Part shown: positions 1 to 11,405 of the stretch, one piece after another
Position numbering within the stretch: the first letter of the stretch is position 1
How the letters are laid out: each line of letters opens with the position of its first letter
The notes under the pieces: generated by a model
What the model saw: the letters and a program-made list of their open reading frames with translations, nothing else
Told to the model about the DNA's origin: nothing
Databases searched by the model: none
DNA from: Phlyctochytrium arcticum
Lineage: Eukaryota > Chytridiomycota > Chytridiomycetes > Chytridiales > Chytridiaceae
DNA length: 64,000 bases
Assembly: GCA_025602905.1 (NCBI GenBank)
Contig: JAHLKI010000047.1
Location: forward strand, 62,001-126,000
Direction of reading: 5' to 3'
Made by a program: the position numbers and the translations under genes

Positions 1-784
1 CAACAAAATTCTCAATCTCATGAGCCAAATCAATTGGAAAAGTCAGGGGCAACTCGAAACCGGGAGCAAGGGGCGCATCTGGTTTTTCAGCAAAATGGGT
101 ATGTACCCGCTGCAGCAAAACAATGGCGAGGCGAGCCACCGTGACAGCATCATCAAGACCATTGTGTAAGCGTCCCTCGTGCTGGAGTCCCATCATCTTG
201 CACAAGCTTAACAAAGACGCTCTGTTGGTGGGTCGTGTGAATCCTGCTGATAGAGACATCATCCGTTGGACTTCTTTCGTGATGTCGAAAAAGGATGTGA
301 ATAGTGAAGGCAGTGGGATACCCTTTTCCTGGCACTCGCGGGGAAGCTGGTACCGGAAATCCCATTCTCCGTGGGCCATGAAACAAAATGTACTCTGGGG
401 GTTCGTTTGAACAAATGAGAGCAAGTCGTCCACTGCTTCCCGCAGCGTTCCCGCATTGGCCACCGTCTCGGGTGTGATGCCGGTCAATTGAGTGCAAAAC
501 GGGGTGACAACCGTTTCTTCAGGCCGAACGAAATTTTGCCGTTGGTGGACGATTCGTCGCTCCGGAACAGACACGACCGCATAAGAGAGTTCGATAATCT
601 CGCCCTTGTCGCGAGGAACCTGGATAGCAGATGGATCGGCATGGTTTTCGTCACAGGTTGCCTCCAAATCCATCGCAATGATAAAATCGTACGGGCAATG
701 TGGGATCAGTCCATCAGCGTCTCCTTGCAGCGATAATGACGATAAAAGTGATCCAACCAAGTCGGTGGACATGGTGCCGTTCAT
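1..784 (-). CDS. ERI1-like DEDDh 3'-5' exonuclease (partial, runs off left edge)
   Basis: The minus-strand frame is open from position 784 to the window edge without a stop. It shows the DEDDh exonuclease motifs in order: ExoI MDLEATCDEN, ExoII HGEWDFRYQL and ExoIII HNGLDDA (His, four residues, Asp). The block between them, with LTGITPETVANAGT, fits the ERI-1/3'hExo subgroup, whose members trim structured RNA 3' ends such as histone mRNA, 5.8S rRNA or small RNAs. Two in-frame Met codons are possible starts: 784 (MNGTMSTDL) and 772 (MSTDL). The frame is also open upstream to about 1000 with no further Met, so an upstream exon cannot be excluded. The catalytic core is complete; the C-terminus lies outside the window. 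Motifs are seen; the family is established knowledge; the substrate is not determined. Confidence 0.85.
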   Translation of the reverse strand, partial: MNGTMSTDLVGSLLSSLSLQGDADGLIPHCPYDFIIAMDLEATCDENHADPSAIQVPRDKGEIIELSYAVVSVPERRIVHQRQNFVRPEETVVTPFCTQLTGITPETVANAGTLREAVDDLLSFVQTNPQSTFCFMAHGEWDFRYQLPRECQEKGIPLPSLFTSFFDITKEVQRMMSLSAGFTRPTNRASLLSLCKMMGLQHEGRLHNGLDDAVTVARLAIVLLQRVHTHFAEKPDAPLAPGFELPLTFPIDLAHEIENFV

Positions 785-1489
785 CTTTGAATAGTCCAGA
801 CGCCCGTCAACTATAGTAGTGGCGCTGAACGTATGTCCCTTTGAGTAAAACTGATCCCTCTTGCAATCTCGTTTCCAGTGACTTGAACCTTCCGGCCTGC
901 GAAGTTGCTTGCTTCTCCTTACGGTCCCCGTCGCTACCCCGCGTCCCTGGCCAGTCCTAGATTCAGTCTCTCGCCCAATGCTTTCGTGACGGCAATCTTT
1001 TCATGGGCGTGTTGTCCCCAGGAGAGAGCATTGTCAGGGTGATTCCTGGGGGGCCCAGTCATGTTCAAACTTCCACAATGCCAATGATGCCAATCCCATT
1101 CTAAATCCCATTCATAAATCAAGAGCAGAACATCAGAGCAAAACATTGATATACCGGAATGATAGGGCAATTTTAAACTCAACTTACGCTATAACAACGT
1201 TTGAGAAATGAATTCCATCTCCAGCTGGTAAATGAAATCTGACAAAGTTAAGCTTAGCGGTAACTTGTTGTTTTACTTCTATCAATACAGTGAGATGAGA
1301 TCAAACACACCTTGAGGATCATGGGGTCTATCCAATTTGTCTGATCGCTGCAACTATAGACTTGCTCCCAAATGCCCAACTTTATTCATTCGTTTGTTGC
1401 ATGATGGAACCAAGTGTAGCACCAAAGTGTGATCACACATCTACAGAATTGTTTGTTTATATTGTCTGCCAAGCAACGGAAAATATCGA
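785..1489. other. Intergenic, no supported gene
   Basis: This is the upstream region of the exonuclease. The frame of that gene stays open to about 1000. The rest has only short ORFs without recognisable content. The last 45 bp before the tRNA (about 1446-1489) are conserved with the flank of the second tRNA-Ser copy. Confidence 0.5.
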
Positions 1490-1571
1490 GACGCGATGGC
1501 CGAGTGGTTAAGGCGATAGACTAGAAATCTATTGGGCTCTGCCCGCGCAGGTTCAAATCCTGCTCGCGTCG
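1490..1571 (+). tRNA. tRNA-Ser (anticodon AGA)
   Basis: An 82-nt cloverleaf. The acceptor stem pairs GACGCGA with TCGCGTC, followed by discriminator G. The D-arm is GGCCGAGTGGTTAAGGC. The anticodon loop is CTAGAAA (AGA), there is a long variable arm as expected for serine, and the T-arm is GGTTCAAATCC. No intron is seen, and a T-rich Pol III terminator region follows. It is base-for-base identical to the minus-strand copy at 61238-61319. Confidence 0.95.
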
Positions 1572-1911
1572 CTGCAACATTCTTTTTGCCTTTTTCGTGT
1601 CGGTTCATTCTCTCGCTCACTGCAGACTTTGCAGCAGCTCTTCTACTTTTGTCTGGCAGCAAAGGGGGTCTGCAAGCGTGGTAATCTTTAATTTTTAGCA
1701 TTTCAATTGTGGAACTTGGTCAGCCCAAGCTCCTGATTGACAGTGATTGTATGTATCATGCTGAGTGTGTGGGTAAAAGAACGACAAGAGACAAAAACGC
1801 CCAGTAGCTATATTTATAGAGAATAATGTAATTGTATGGTATTGTGTATCAAAAAGAAAGAGTGTTATCATAATGAACAAGAGAAGAAAACATATGCACA
1901 ATAAAGAGTCC
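1572..1911. other. Intergenic between tRNA and RhoGEF 3' end
   Basis: It contains the T-rich tRNA terminator just after 1580 and the presumed 3' UTR of the minus-strand RhoGEF. No gene is supported. Confidence 0.5.
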
Positions 1912-4900
1912 TTATGACCCTTGCTGCCCACCATCCATGCCAAGCGCAGCCAAGAGCCCCGCCATCTGTGTCGCATCCGGCAACTTGAACGCATACAAAT
2001 CCTGTTGCTGCGACTGTTGCTCTTTGCCCAGTGATAGAGAACTGGACGGCGAGTCAGTGAAACTCGTCGACATAAGGGACACGTCAAAATTGGGGTCGTC
2101 GGTGCTCTGGCGGCCAAAATAGGCGGATGCGGCCGAGTGGGATGAGCTCCGACGGTGCGGGGCCATACCTGTTGTCGGAGTCGGTGTGGAATGGGTCGAG
2201 TCGACGCTGGGGCGGCGGGATAGCGGGTTGCTACTGCCGCCGTTGGGGGAGGACGGAGATGTCGGTGTCAGATTGTGGGATGCATTGGAGGGATGTCGTG
2301 GGAGAGGTTTATCCATGGAGCTCCGGCTCGAGAAGGAGGTAGAGGATCGAGCCGTCGCGGATGCATCCCTTAGAACCAGTACCCGACTGGTCGTATCGTT
2401 CGTGTCCAGTCCACAAGGCTGCGAGAGCATCAATTCACTCAAATGGGGAAACTCGGTCAGCCCCTCTTCAATCGTCCCCACACTCTGCACTTCAATATTG
2501 GCCAACTCCACCCGAGCCACAAACACAAATCCTTTCCGGTCAGGTGCATCCTCTTTTTCTTTCCGTTTCGCCCGGTCCCGGTCCTTTTTGTGGCTGCGCC
2601 AAGAGGAGGAGCCGGCGGTCGAGCTCTGGTACGTGAGTGGTTGGGGTTTGGTCGAGCAGAGAAGGAACGAGTCGCTAAAGACGTGCATGACCAATTTACG
2701 CGCCGAATACAATTCTTCGACGTTGCAGGAAATAATGAGACGACGGCGGGACGCGGAAATAATGTCGGGCGGACACCCTTCCATTTTTTGAAATAAATCA
2801 AACACTTTTCGCAACTCTTCTTCCTGCTTTTGTACACTCTCCAGTACATCTCCAATCTGCTTCATGTACTGTTCGGCTGTTTGAATCATTTGGTGGAGCG
2901 GATCTTCCGGGTCCGTAATCGTCTTGAGCCGGCCCAGGAGTAAATGGTACCGCCCGATCCGTTGAACGGGTAAAATCATGTAATGGTCAAACGTATACCG
3001 GTTGCATTCTTTGGCACTTTCGCATTTCTAAAAAAAAATGTAATGAGTATCACGGAGAGAGATGGAATTGCGAGAGAGAGTGGTTGCGTACCGCCAAAAA
3101 GTCAACAAACGCCTCGCGATTCTTCAATTTGCCCAATGTCTGCTTGGCCGAAAGGTATCCTTCCATATACCTCACATAAGTCCCCCACTCTTCAAACTCG
3201 ACATTCACCAAAAACACATCCACAACCGCCGCAACCGCTCCCCCGCCAGTCAATGCCCCACTGACAGACCCAGCCGCCCCCGTGCCCGCATCCGTTTCCT
3301 CTCGCGTCATGGCAGCCTTCAACAACCCGCAGATTTTACGGGAGAGTTTCCGCAACCCAGGAATATTGCGAAACAAGATGGAATGCTCGACTTTGGTAAT
3401 GACAAAGGTGCCGTCTGAACTGGACGAGGCGTGGGCCATTGGGTACATGAACTGGTTAATGAGGACTTCCATGCCGTCCATGAAATTCTTTTCGGTTTCG
3501 TAGAGTTCTTCAATAACGGCGCGGGCAAATTTACGTTTTTGGAGGACTTGGGCTGAGAGTGGGCGGGGTGAGACGAGGGGAGGGGGTAGCGGGCGGAGAT
3601 GGAGGGGGTGATGGGTTTGTTGGGCGTGGGGAGGGACAAAACTGTGTGGGTGGGGTGGTATCATGGGCCGCGGGTGTGGGGGATATTGCGGGTGGGGATG
3701 GGGTGATGCATACAATTGGGGAACTGGAAAAGGTATGGATCCTGGACCAGGAGGACCACCCATGTATCCCAAAGGCTGTCCTATTGCATGCTGTTGTTGC
3801 TCCATATGATTTAATGGGGAACCCGGAGCACCCGGGGTCAGATGATGCATCCGACCCTGATTCATGCGCTGCAAATGGTGTTCTTGGACCGACCCCAATT
3901 GCGTCAATTCCTCCCGCCGGGAAGCCGTTGTCCCGTCCGGGCGATACAAATCTTCAGGGGTAACGGGATGTTCATACAAGGCTTCCAGGCGCTGCCTCAG
4001 TGCATCGATGCGTCCTGTACTGCCATTCTCGCGAACGGGCGGTGAGGGTGGCGGGGCAGAGTTTTGTGTTCCAGGCTCGGAATCGCGGGATGAATGCGAG
4101 CCATTACGGGACGGAGCGTGTGGTACTGCGCTACTATCAGAGGTGCTAGTTCGTTCATGCGAATACGAATCTTGAGAAGGCGTTTCGCCTGCTGAGGTTG
4201 TCGTACTACCGGTACTGGTAGAAGGAGCAACTGGGTTGGGTCGTTCTTGTTGAGGAGGCAAGACCAAATTAGGTGCCGACAAGTGAGGGGGTAAATGAGC
4301 ATCAGCATATCCGCGAAACACGGGCGTGACGGGATGTGGTACCGCCACTTCCGCGCCCGTAAACGCCCTCGAATCCCTCCGATCCGGCCAATCTGCTGCC
4401 GCACCTCTGGGAGGTCCGCGAACAGGTACACTATCTGTGACAGGAGGAGGCCGTGATTCAACAATGGCTTTGCGTACACATCTCAAAGGAAATGATCCCA
4501 TGGCACCCGTGTTGAGATTGACTCCAATCCCCGTCTGCCCGTCTTCCATGCGAATATCAATGCGGACGCGATCCCCGATACGCAAATTGATGGCCATATC
4601 GTCAGCGGGGTCCGCCAAAACTTCCTCAAAACAGACCAGGTCGTCATTGGTGCTGGATGAGCCAGCTGTTCCCACGTCAGGGACCGCATTCCTAGGATCC
4701 AGAGTTGTGTAAGCGGTCACATCAAATGCGGGTGTGGTGTCAGGCGCTGGTTGTTCATGTCGATCCGTTCCAGACCCACTGGGTGTTCGAGGCGGAAGTC
4801 GAGGCGAAGTACTACCCTCAAGTCCATTCCGTGATGCACCGAAGCCAACATGATCCGTGCTTTCTGGAGGCGGAGCCAACGCTCTTCGGACCGCTCCTTC

Positions 4901-5706
4901 TACTTCGCGGGTATACCGCCTGACGGCCTCAATAGCTCGTAACGCTCCGGGAGTATCATGAAATCGCAAAGACGTAGCCTGGATGGCTTCAATTTTGTAA
5001 CGGCGGAGATCGTCGGCCAGCGACATGAGTAGCTGAAGGCACGCGAGAGGTGACTATGAGCGCGTAAGTATCGTTGTTGTATATCGATGTTGGGGAAATG
5101 GGAGATTCGAATAGATGTACAATTGATGTATAAGCGATGAGAATAAACAAAAGAGAATGAGACGATTCCGATGAGTAATTTGCGAAATGACAGATATAGA
5201 TCATCACTTACCCGTTCGTCATCCACAGCAGCTGCAGTAGCAACACCGCCCCCTCCATTGACAGCATTCAATGCTGCTGCTCCAGGAGTAGCCGCTCTCG
5301 TAAGATTCAGGCCGAGCCCAGCCGCACTGGAAGCAGCAGGACTAATAGGTACGGGTGGTGGATCCCGCGGCCGACCCGAGGAAACCGCATAAATATTGAG
5401 CGGGCCACCCTCATGCTCACTCTCGTCCGAATGGTGGCCGTTGGATGCATACGGCGGCGACAAAAGAGGTCGCGGTGGAGGTGGTGGAGACCCTACTACA
5501 AGCTCACTTTCGGCCGACTGACCACTACCACCGCCCTGCGGCACTCGGTACGCCAAGGGTTTTGGCGGTCGGGGAGGGGGTGGTGGGGATGCTAGGAGTC
5601 CTCCTCCTCCTCCTCCTCCAATGTTTGAATCTCGGCCGTCATCACCATGAACCATGGGATCGTCCCCGGCGCCGCCCGCTCGACTCAATCCAGACATTAG
5701 CACCAC
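1912..5706 (-). CDS. SH3-containing Rho guanine nucleotide exchange factor (DH-PH)
   Basis: Three exons: 5706-5212, 5032-3092 and 3027-1912, joined in phase 0 through clear GT-AG introns (5033-5211 and 3028-3091), giving about 1183 residues. The N-terminus is a long proline/serine-rich disordered segment. A compact SH3-like segment follows (GDRVRIDIRMEDGQTGIG, then GSFPLRCV). Next comes a DH domain beginning at VIEELYETEKNFMDGMEVL, with the signature MILPVQRIGRYHLLL split across the second intron. A PH-type region follows (RRLIISCNVEELYSARKL, then MHVFSDSFLLC), and the tail is Ser/Thr-rich. DH-PH proteins load GTP on Rho/Cdc42-type GTPases at the cell cortex to control actin and polarity. An alternative start is Met at 5697. 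The exact GTPase partner cannot be told from the sequence. Confidence 0.9.
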
Positions 5707-6463
5707 CCCGCCAGACTCTTTTTTCGCTCTCTCTAGATCCCTGATCGGTATTGATGGCAGAAAGGGGTGTTGCTGTGGGCCCGTGTGTCGTAGGTGTTGT
5801 CTTTAGGTCTTGGCACTCCTTCCCCAACCAAAGCTCTTGGCACAACTTTTCTAACTATAATTCGAGCACGGTGTAAAAGGATGGTACCCGAGTACCCACA
5901 GTGGCCTGGACCTTGGCAGCCAATGCTTTTTTTAATACGGATGCCTTGTTCAAAATCCGGTCGCTCTCAAAGTGACAACAAACGTCACCAGTATCAACAC
6001 TAGGGAATATCCAAGATTGCTCGACGCTTCCCGTCCCAAAACTCCAGTAAACGTCCGTCCTGATACTCCAGTTGCTGTTCTTTCCGTTGCTTATAAAAAG
6101 TCGCAAGTGTATTCAAGATGTTCCTCTGGGGTTCAGCCGCTGAAGGGTCGTTTGCTCTGGCGTTTGTCCTTCAACCGAACGTTTCGGCCTCAAGCAAGGG
6201 CGGGTCGAGCCACACATTCCAGGGCGGCTGGGAAACATCTTGAAACTCTGAGAATCGTGCATGAAGGACATATTCCAACAACGACCAAAACATAACCATA
6301 GAATCTCAGGGTTTAGATGGACGGACAATGATTGAATCTATACAAGGTCTCTCTTTTATAGGAATTTTCTATGATGGGATGGGATGTACAAAGGACTATA
6401 TAAGAAAGGAACAAACATTATCTACAACGAAAAAAGGTAAAAATCTATGTATACAAAAGGATT
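5707..6463. other. Intergenic, no supported gene
   Basis: This is the 5' region of the RhoGEF and the 3' region of the next minus-strand gene. Open frames here are short and uninformative. Confidence 0.5.
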
Positions 6464-7117
6464 CTAAGCATCAGTAACGGTGATGCGAATGCAGTCGTCC
6501 TGGGCACCCCGCTGGGCGACGGGCATGACGGGAGGCTGATGGGCATTGGTGCCGGCCATGGCACAGATGCGGTGGGGGCCATTGACTTTAAAGCTGCCGG
6601 CGGGAACCGTAACGCTCAGAGTACGGCCATCAGCACTCTGTTCGTTCAATCCCTTGAAAAAGACAAACTTTGTAGCGTCGAGGGCGCGAGTGGTCGAGTC
6701 GAGGGTCTGGATGGTAATGTGGGAATGGCCCTGGACGACACCTGCCCCGTTGAGGGTTTGAGGCTGAAGGTAGTATTTGGCCTGGGGGTCGGCAAAGAAG
6801 CCCGTGTCGAGGTTGCGGAGGTCGACCGAGACGGTCAAGTTGTCCTTGGCCGAGACGGAAGCAGCGTTCTGCGGGGCAATGATGAGGGCACTAATCATTC
6901 GGTCGACTGAGGGGATGGCGCCCTGCGGGGTGGATGAGCAGGAGCCAGAGCGGATCTGGCTGCCATCGGACGGTGGGGTGCCGGGGGCGAGAGAAGCGCA
7001 GAAACCAGCAGCTGGAAACTGGTTGACGGGAAAGTTGTTTTCGCGGGGGGTTTGAGCGACTACCGTTGTCGTCGTCAAGCTCAGGAGCCCGAGTAGGAGG
7101 GTTGTCGATGCCAGCAT
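6464..7117 (-). CDS. Small secreted fungal protein (RMISA...GHSHITIQ family)
   Basis: A single-exon protein of 217 residues with a signal peptide (MLASTTLLLGLLSLTTTTVVA, cleavage near AQT). The body carries the pattern RMISALIIAPQN, a GHSHITIQ block, a KFVFFKGLN block, HRICAM and HQPPVMPVAQRGAQDDCI. I recognise this from a widespread family of secreted fungal proteins that often carry a misleading 'ribosomal protein s17' label. Cysteines near both ends suggest disulphides. There is no TM or GPI tail, so it is probably released or wall-associated. The function is unknown. It is transcribed divergently from the NADPH oxidase gene, with about 540 bp between the start codons. Confidence 0.8.
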   Translation of the reverse strand: MLASTTLLLGLLSLTTTTVVAQTPRENNFPVNQFPAAGFCASLAPGTPPSDGSQIRSGSCSSTPQGAIPSVDRMISALIIAPQNAASVSAKDNLTVSVDLRNLDTGFFADPQAKYYLQPQTLNGAGVVQGHSHITIQTLDSTTRALDATKFVFFKGLNEQSADGRTLSVTVPAGSFKVNGPHRICAMAGTNAHQPPVMPVAQRGAQDDCIRITVTDA

Positions 7118-7657
7118 CTTGGACTTCGCTGATGATTTTGTGGTCGTTTGAGTTCGAGTATTGATTGATGGTGATCGGCGAGCGAGAGAGATGTCCTGCG
7201 GAATGCAATAAGGTCTATCGGTTACGGGCCCCCCAACTCCGGGTGGTCCTTATAATTTCAACCCAAGAGCCGCCGCCGTGACAAAGCGGCCGCTGAACGG
7301 AAACCGGCCGCTGCCCAGTTATCGCGCCCGGTGATAAATGGCCATAGTCGGCGGCGGTTGGTTGACCGTTGCGGGACGCGTTTGGCGCTAAGAACCCGTC
7401 TTCCGCGCGTTATTTCCAAAGAAAAGAAAGACTGTTGAAACTTGAGGCCAGCGGCCATCCTTCGGAAACTTTATCACTATTCCCGTTGCCCTCTTCCCGC
7501 TAGCTGCTTGCTGCTTTAATACCAACCTCCTACTCCCGCCGACAAAACTATCAAACAGGAGAAACATAGAGCTGGACCTTTTGGAATCTCCGCCCTTCTA
7601 ATAGACTATTACAACAACCCGCCGGTCTCTCCCCCCCATAGAGACCAAAAGAAAAAC
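7118..7657. promoter_or_regulatory. Divergent promoter region between secreted protein and NoxA
   Basis: The 540-bp gap separates two outward-reading genes, so both promoters must lie here. It is GC-rich in the middle (about 7260-7390) and pyrimidine-rich before the NoxA start. I see no confident TATA box or defined operator. Confidence 0.45.
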
Positions 7658-9255
7658 ATGGGGCTGACCAGCATGTCTGCCAAACGGTTCATCTTTTATG
7701 TCTTGTTTTTCGGCATCCATATCGCCGTCTGGACATTTGGGTTCTTGTAAGTTTACTCGCTGCAATCGTTCGGAAAGACTCCCAGAAAAGCTAACTCGAA
7801 ATGGTTCACAGCAAACAAAAGAATGATCCCGAACTGGCGCTGCTCAACTCGGTCGGATACTCGGTCTACACATCGCGGGGCGCTGGTCTCGTTCTCGCCA
7901 TGGACGCCGGTCTCCTCGTTCTTCCCATGTGCCGAAATTTGATTCGCATCATCCGCGGCACCCGCATCAACTCCATCATTCCCTTTGATGAAAACATCTT
8001 TTTCCACAAATGGACCGCCTACAGTCTGCTCTTCTTTACTCTGGTTCACGTCAATGCCCACTACTGGAACTTTTTTGTCGTCGAACAAGACTTGTTTAAA
8101 GTCTTGCCCTTCAGGGCCTGGCAACTCCACTACACCATCTACGGCGGGGCCACAGGACACTTGATGCTCGTCATCATGTTTCTCATGTACACCTCGGCCA
8201 AAATCCAGGTCCGCAAAAAGAAATTCGAGGCCTTCTGGTACACCCATCACCTCTTTATCCCATTCTACGTCCTCTTGTTCCTCCACTACGCCGGATGCTT
8301 TGTCAAGACGGCCCAGGGTAAATGCAAACCTTACGCCAGTAACGTCTTTACCGTTCCCTGTTTCCTGCTCTACATGATTGAACGCGTCGTTCGTGAAGTC
8401 CGCGCCCGCCGCGAAACCACGCTGACCAAAGTCGTGCTTCACCCGGGAGATACCCTCGAGCTCCGCTTTGAGAAACCATCCTTCAGCTACAAACCCGGCC
8501 AGTACCTGTTCCTCAACATCCCCAGCGTATCCTACCTGCAGTGGCACCCGTTTACCATCTCGTCGTGCCCCGAGGAAGGCTTTGTCTCAGTTCACATTCG
8601 TCTCGTGGGTGACTGGACCCGCCGGGCCGCTCAAGTCCTGGGCTGCTACAATACCCTCGGCGACGGACAAACCAAGGGCATCAAACTCCCCACTATCCGC
8701 GTCGACGGACCGTTTGGCGCCCCCGCCGAAGACTTTTACAACTACGAATGTGCCTGTCTCGTCTCGGCCGGTATTGGTGTCACCCCCGCTGCATCTCTCC
8801 TCAAATCCGTCTGGTACCGCTACTACCGCCGCGCACCCATGAAGCTCCGCAAAGTCTACTTTTTCTGGGCCTCCCGCGACAAGGAAGCCTTTTCCTGGTT
8901 CCAGTCCCTCCTCTCCACCCTCGAGCAATCCGTCCCAGACTCGTTTCTCGAAATCCACGTCTACCTCACCGGAAAACTGTCAGTGGACGATATCCAAAAC
9001 ATTTGCCTGAACGACGCCGAAACCGATTTCGATCCGCTCACCGAACTCCGCAACAAGACACATTTTGGCCGGCCAGAATGGGTCCGGATCTTGGGTGGAG
9101 TGCGGGCTGCCGTTACGCGTGAATTGCCCGGCACAGCCAACACCGTCGGAGTCTTTTACTGTGGACCCACCTCTCTTGGCAATGTCGTCAAGAAATCCTG
9201 TGAGCAGGCCAGTGGGGGCGGACTCAAATTTGACTTTATGAAGGAACATTTCTAG
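7658..9255 (+). CDS. noxA: NADPH oxidase catalytic subunit, NoxA-type (gp91phox family)
   Basis: Exon 1 is 7658-7746 and exon 2 is 7812-9255. The intron 7747-7811 splits a Phe codon in FGFFKQKND, giving about 510 residues. It has the six-TM ferric-reductase-type heme domain with paired heme-ligand histidines in two helices (FFHKWTAYSLLFFTLVHVNAH and WYTHHLFIPFYVLLFLH). The FAD-binding motif is HPFTISSCPEEG. The NADPH-binding loop is SAGIGVTPAASLLKSVWY. The C-terminal Cys-Gly-Pro motif is FYCGPTSLGN, and the end is KFDFMKEHF. No EF-hands are present, matching fungal NoxA rather than NoxC. The enzyme transfers electrons from cytosolic NADPH to O2 across the membrane to give superoxide for signalling and differentiation. 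Its regulators (NoxR, Rac) are not in this window. Confidence 0.96.
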
Positions 9256-10934
9256 AATTGGTTGTGATTTTTGCATATAGTGTCTTTTGTTGTGTCTAGA
9301 CTGTCCGTTTTTTCATTTCTACTGTACTTTTCCCCTTTGCTGATATGTAAATAGTTGTGTATTGTTCTGTTGTAAATAGAGAAAAAATATCCACCCATCT
9401 TCTGTCACCAGTTGCTCGCACACAGCCCTGGAATCTGGATCGGAGTGACAGCTCTCTGAGACTCTGAGGGCGCTGGTGAATCGGTGATGTGCCACTGATG
9501 GCAAGCATGTCACTTGAGCCATATAGGGCAAGATTATGTGACTTCGGACGACTCCGGGACGAGCGGACGACTGAACGCGTTCCAGAACGCGTTCCCCCCC
9601 GTTCCCACTGGTCCGTTCATGTCATATCCCAATGATAGACCATTGAGTTTAATGCTCTAAATTCTGCAGGGGACTCTCCCTGTGAACGACTTTCAATTCA
9701 AACGTTGGCTATATCCAAAATGGAAAGAATGTAGACCAAAGTATATCCGCTTGTCCCAGGCTAGTCCTTCAAATTTCTCCAAATTCTTCACTCGAGTACT
9801 TGGGACTCTTCCTTCAAAGACGTGGCTTTATACATGGAACGAACCTCTTGGGGTGCCTCCCTTTCATTCCATACAGCGTATGTAGTCATTTGTAGGGCCC
9901 CTAATGTTGTAGCGACTCGGGAGTGGCAAATTAATACTCGAATTTTTTGTATCATTAAGAGATCCCCTTCTTCCAGGACTGTCCTGGCGCCTGTCCCAAC
10001 AATTTTTTTCCATAGACTCGACATCACATACTACATGGGGGCTCTCCCGATGCCAAGTTTGCCAACAAACGTGGGGGATGCAAAAAGTCAGGACTATATA
10101 CGTTCCCGAATTCTGGTAACTTTCTGAAACAGGGAAAAGATATAGCAGCTGGAGAAAGCATTGTTCTGATAGAAAGGAAAAGACTTCATATTTTGCATGC
10201 AACCAACCAGACCTGCACGTCCTATCTCTTGCGCTGCCGATCCTCCCCCGATGCGAAACAAGGTTGGGGCCACTGCGAGTAGGCGGAGCAGCTGTTGGGG
10301 ATGGTGATGAATTCAAAAAGATTCTATATCGCCAACGGGGTTGCAGCAGTGACATTGAGGGGGGTTTTATATCGCCTAGTTCATTTATTTAGAGGTGGTT
10401 AATGGATGCCGCGCTTCATTTGGCTGGCTTTGCCCCAGGCACGCCGCAGCAAGACAAACGGCAGCCGCAAGTCTGTACACTCTACCGCACGGCGAGCCGG
10501 ATACTCGGGTCGGGCCTTGTGCGGCTCGGTGCAACCAGGAGTCACGTGCCATCCGGCGCAGCAGTTATCACCGCAGTTTATCACCGGTTTTTGGCGCGTC
10601 GCGGCAGGAAGAGGCCGAAAGTCGAGGTTTTACGTGATATGCGTCAGGATTCAGGCGGCGAGTTTCCGTCTTTCCTCCGCCCTAAAACAAAATTAAAGGC
10701 CAGCTTTCCTCTCCCATTTGCTTTTTCTTCATTCCGCCTTCTTCATCGTTGATCGGTGACGGGTATTATAGACTTGAAGACGACGACGACGACTACAACA
10801 TACAATTGACGTTGGGTCTGGCACTCAACATCACAACATCATCATCATCTCCAACATACCCAGGATTGGCGCGTAGAAAAGGAAGAAGGACTTTGAACGA
10901 CGACGAACAGTAACAACTCAGAATCGTAGCAAAA
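9256..10934. other. Long intergenic region upstream of the 4-TM gene
   Basis: About 1.7 kb with only short overlapping frames on both strands and no recognisable protein. A direct duplication of GAACGCGTTCC lies near 9573-9595. A pyrimidine-rich stretch with repeated GACGACGAC and CATCATCAT triplets (about 10780-10850) marks the probable leader of the following gene. Confidence 0.5.
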
Positions 10935-11405
10935 ATGGGCCGTGATCCCAACCACAAGCCATCAAGGTCGTCCAACAAACCATCGGCAGCCGTCTGGGCA
11001 TCTTCTCAGGCCATTGGAGCCGCCTGCCTCATGTTCAATGGCGGTCTCTACGGCTTCATCCGCCCCTACGCTACCATTGCCTATCTCATCGACCGCCCCA
11101 TCCCCGCGGCCTTCTTCTTCCCATTCTCCTACCCATCGCTCATCGCCTTTCTCTTTTTCCCAATCATCTTCTTTGTTGAGACCGAGTGCACCGCGTCCGC
11201 GAAATCCATCAATGCATCCTTGGGGTATGCTCCCAAAGTCCTCATCTACACGATATTGGGTTTTGCCACCTTGGGCCAGCTCACACTTGTTCCCGCCGCT
11301 ACATTTCTCTTTTTGACGGCCTTTACCAACCTCGTGGCCGCATTCAGTTCAAATAGCGATCCTTCACTGACGGGATTCCCATCATCAGCACCCATCAAAT
11401 CTTGA
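10935..11405 (+). CDS. Small four-helix membrane protein, unknown function
   Basis: A single-exon frame of 156 residues. A basic N-terminus (MGRDPNHKPSRSSNKPS) is followed by four hydrophobic segments: about 22-48, 62-80, 100-120 and 121-137. An acidic/Cys pair lies between helices 2 and 3 (FFVETECTASAKS). The tail is Ser/Pro-rich and polar. The clean hydrophobic periodicity, untranslated flanks and fungal codon use support a real gene. I do not recognise the family. The arrangement resembles small tetraspan Golgi or plasma-membrane proteins, but no specific role can be assigned. Confidence 0.7.
   Translation: MGRDPNHKPSRSSNKPSAAVWASSQAIGAACLMFNGGLYGFIRPYATIAYLIDRPIPAAFFFPFSYPSLIAFLFFPIIFFVETECTASAKSINASLGYAPKVLIYTILGFATLGQLTLVPAATFLFLTAFTNLVAAFSSNSDPSLTGFPSSAPIKS

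Noticed and set aside
7753..8547. 264-residue frame antisense to NoxA
   Set aside because: A shadow ORF; the sense strand has all NADPH oxidase motifs.
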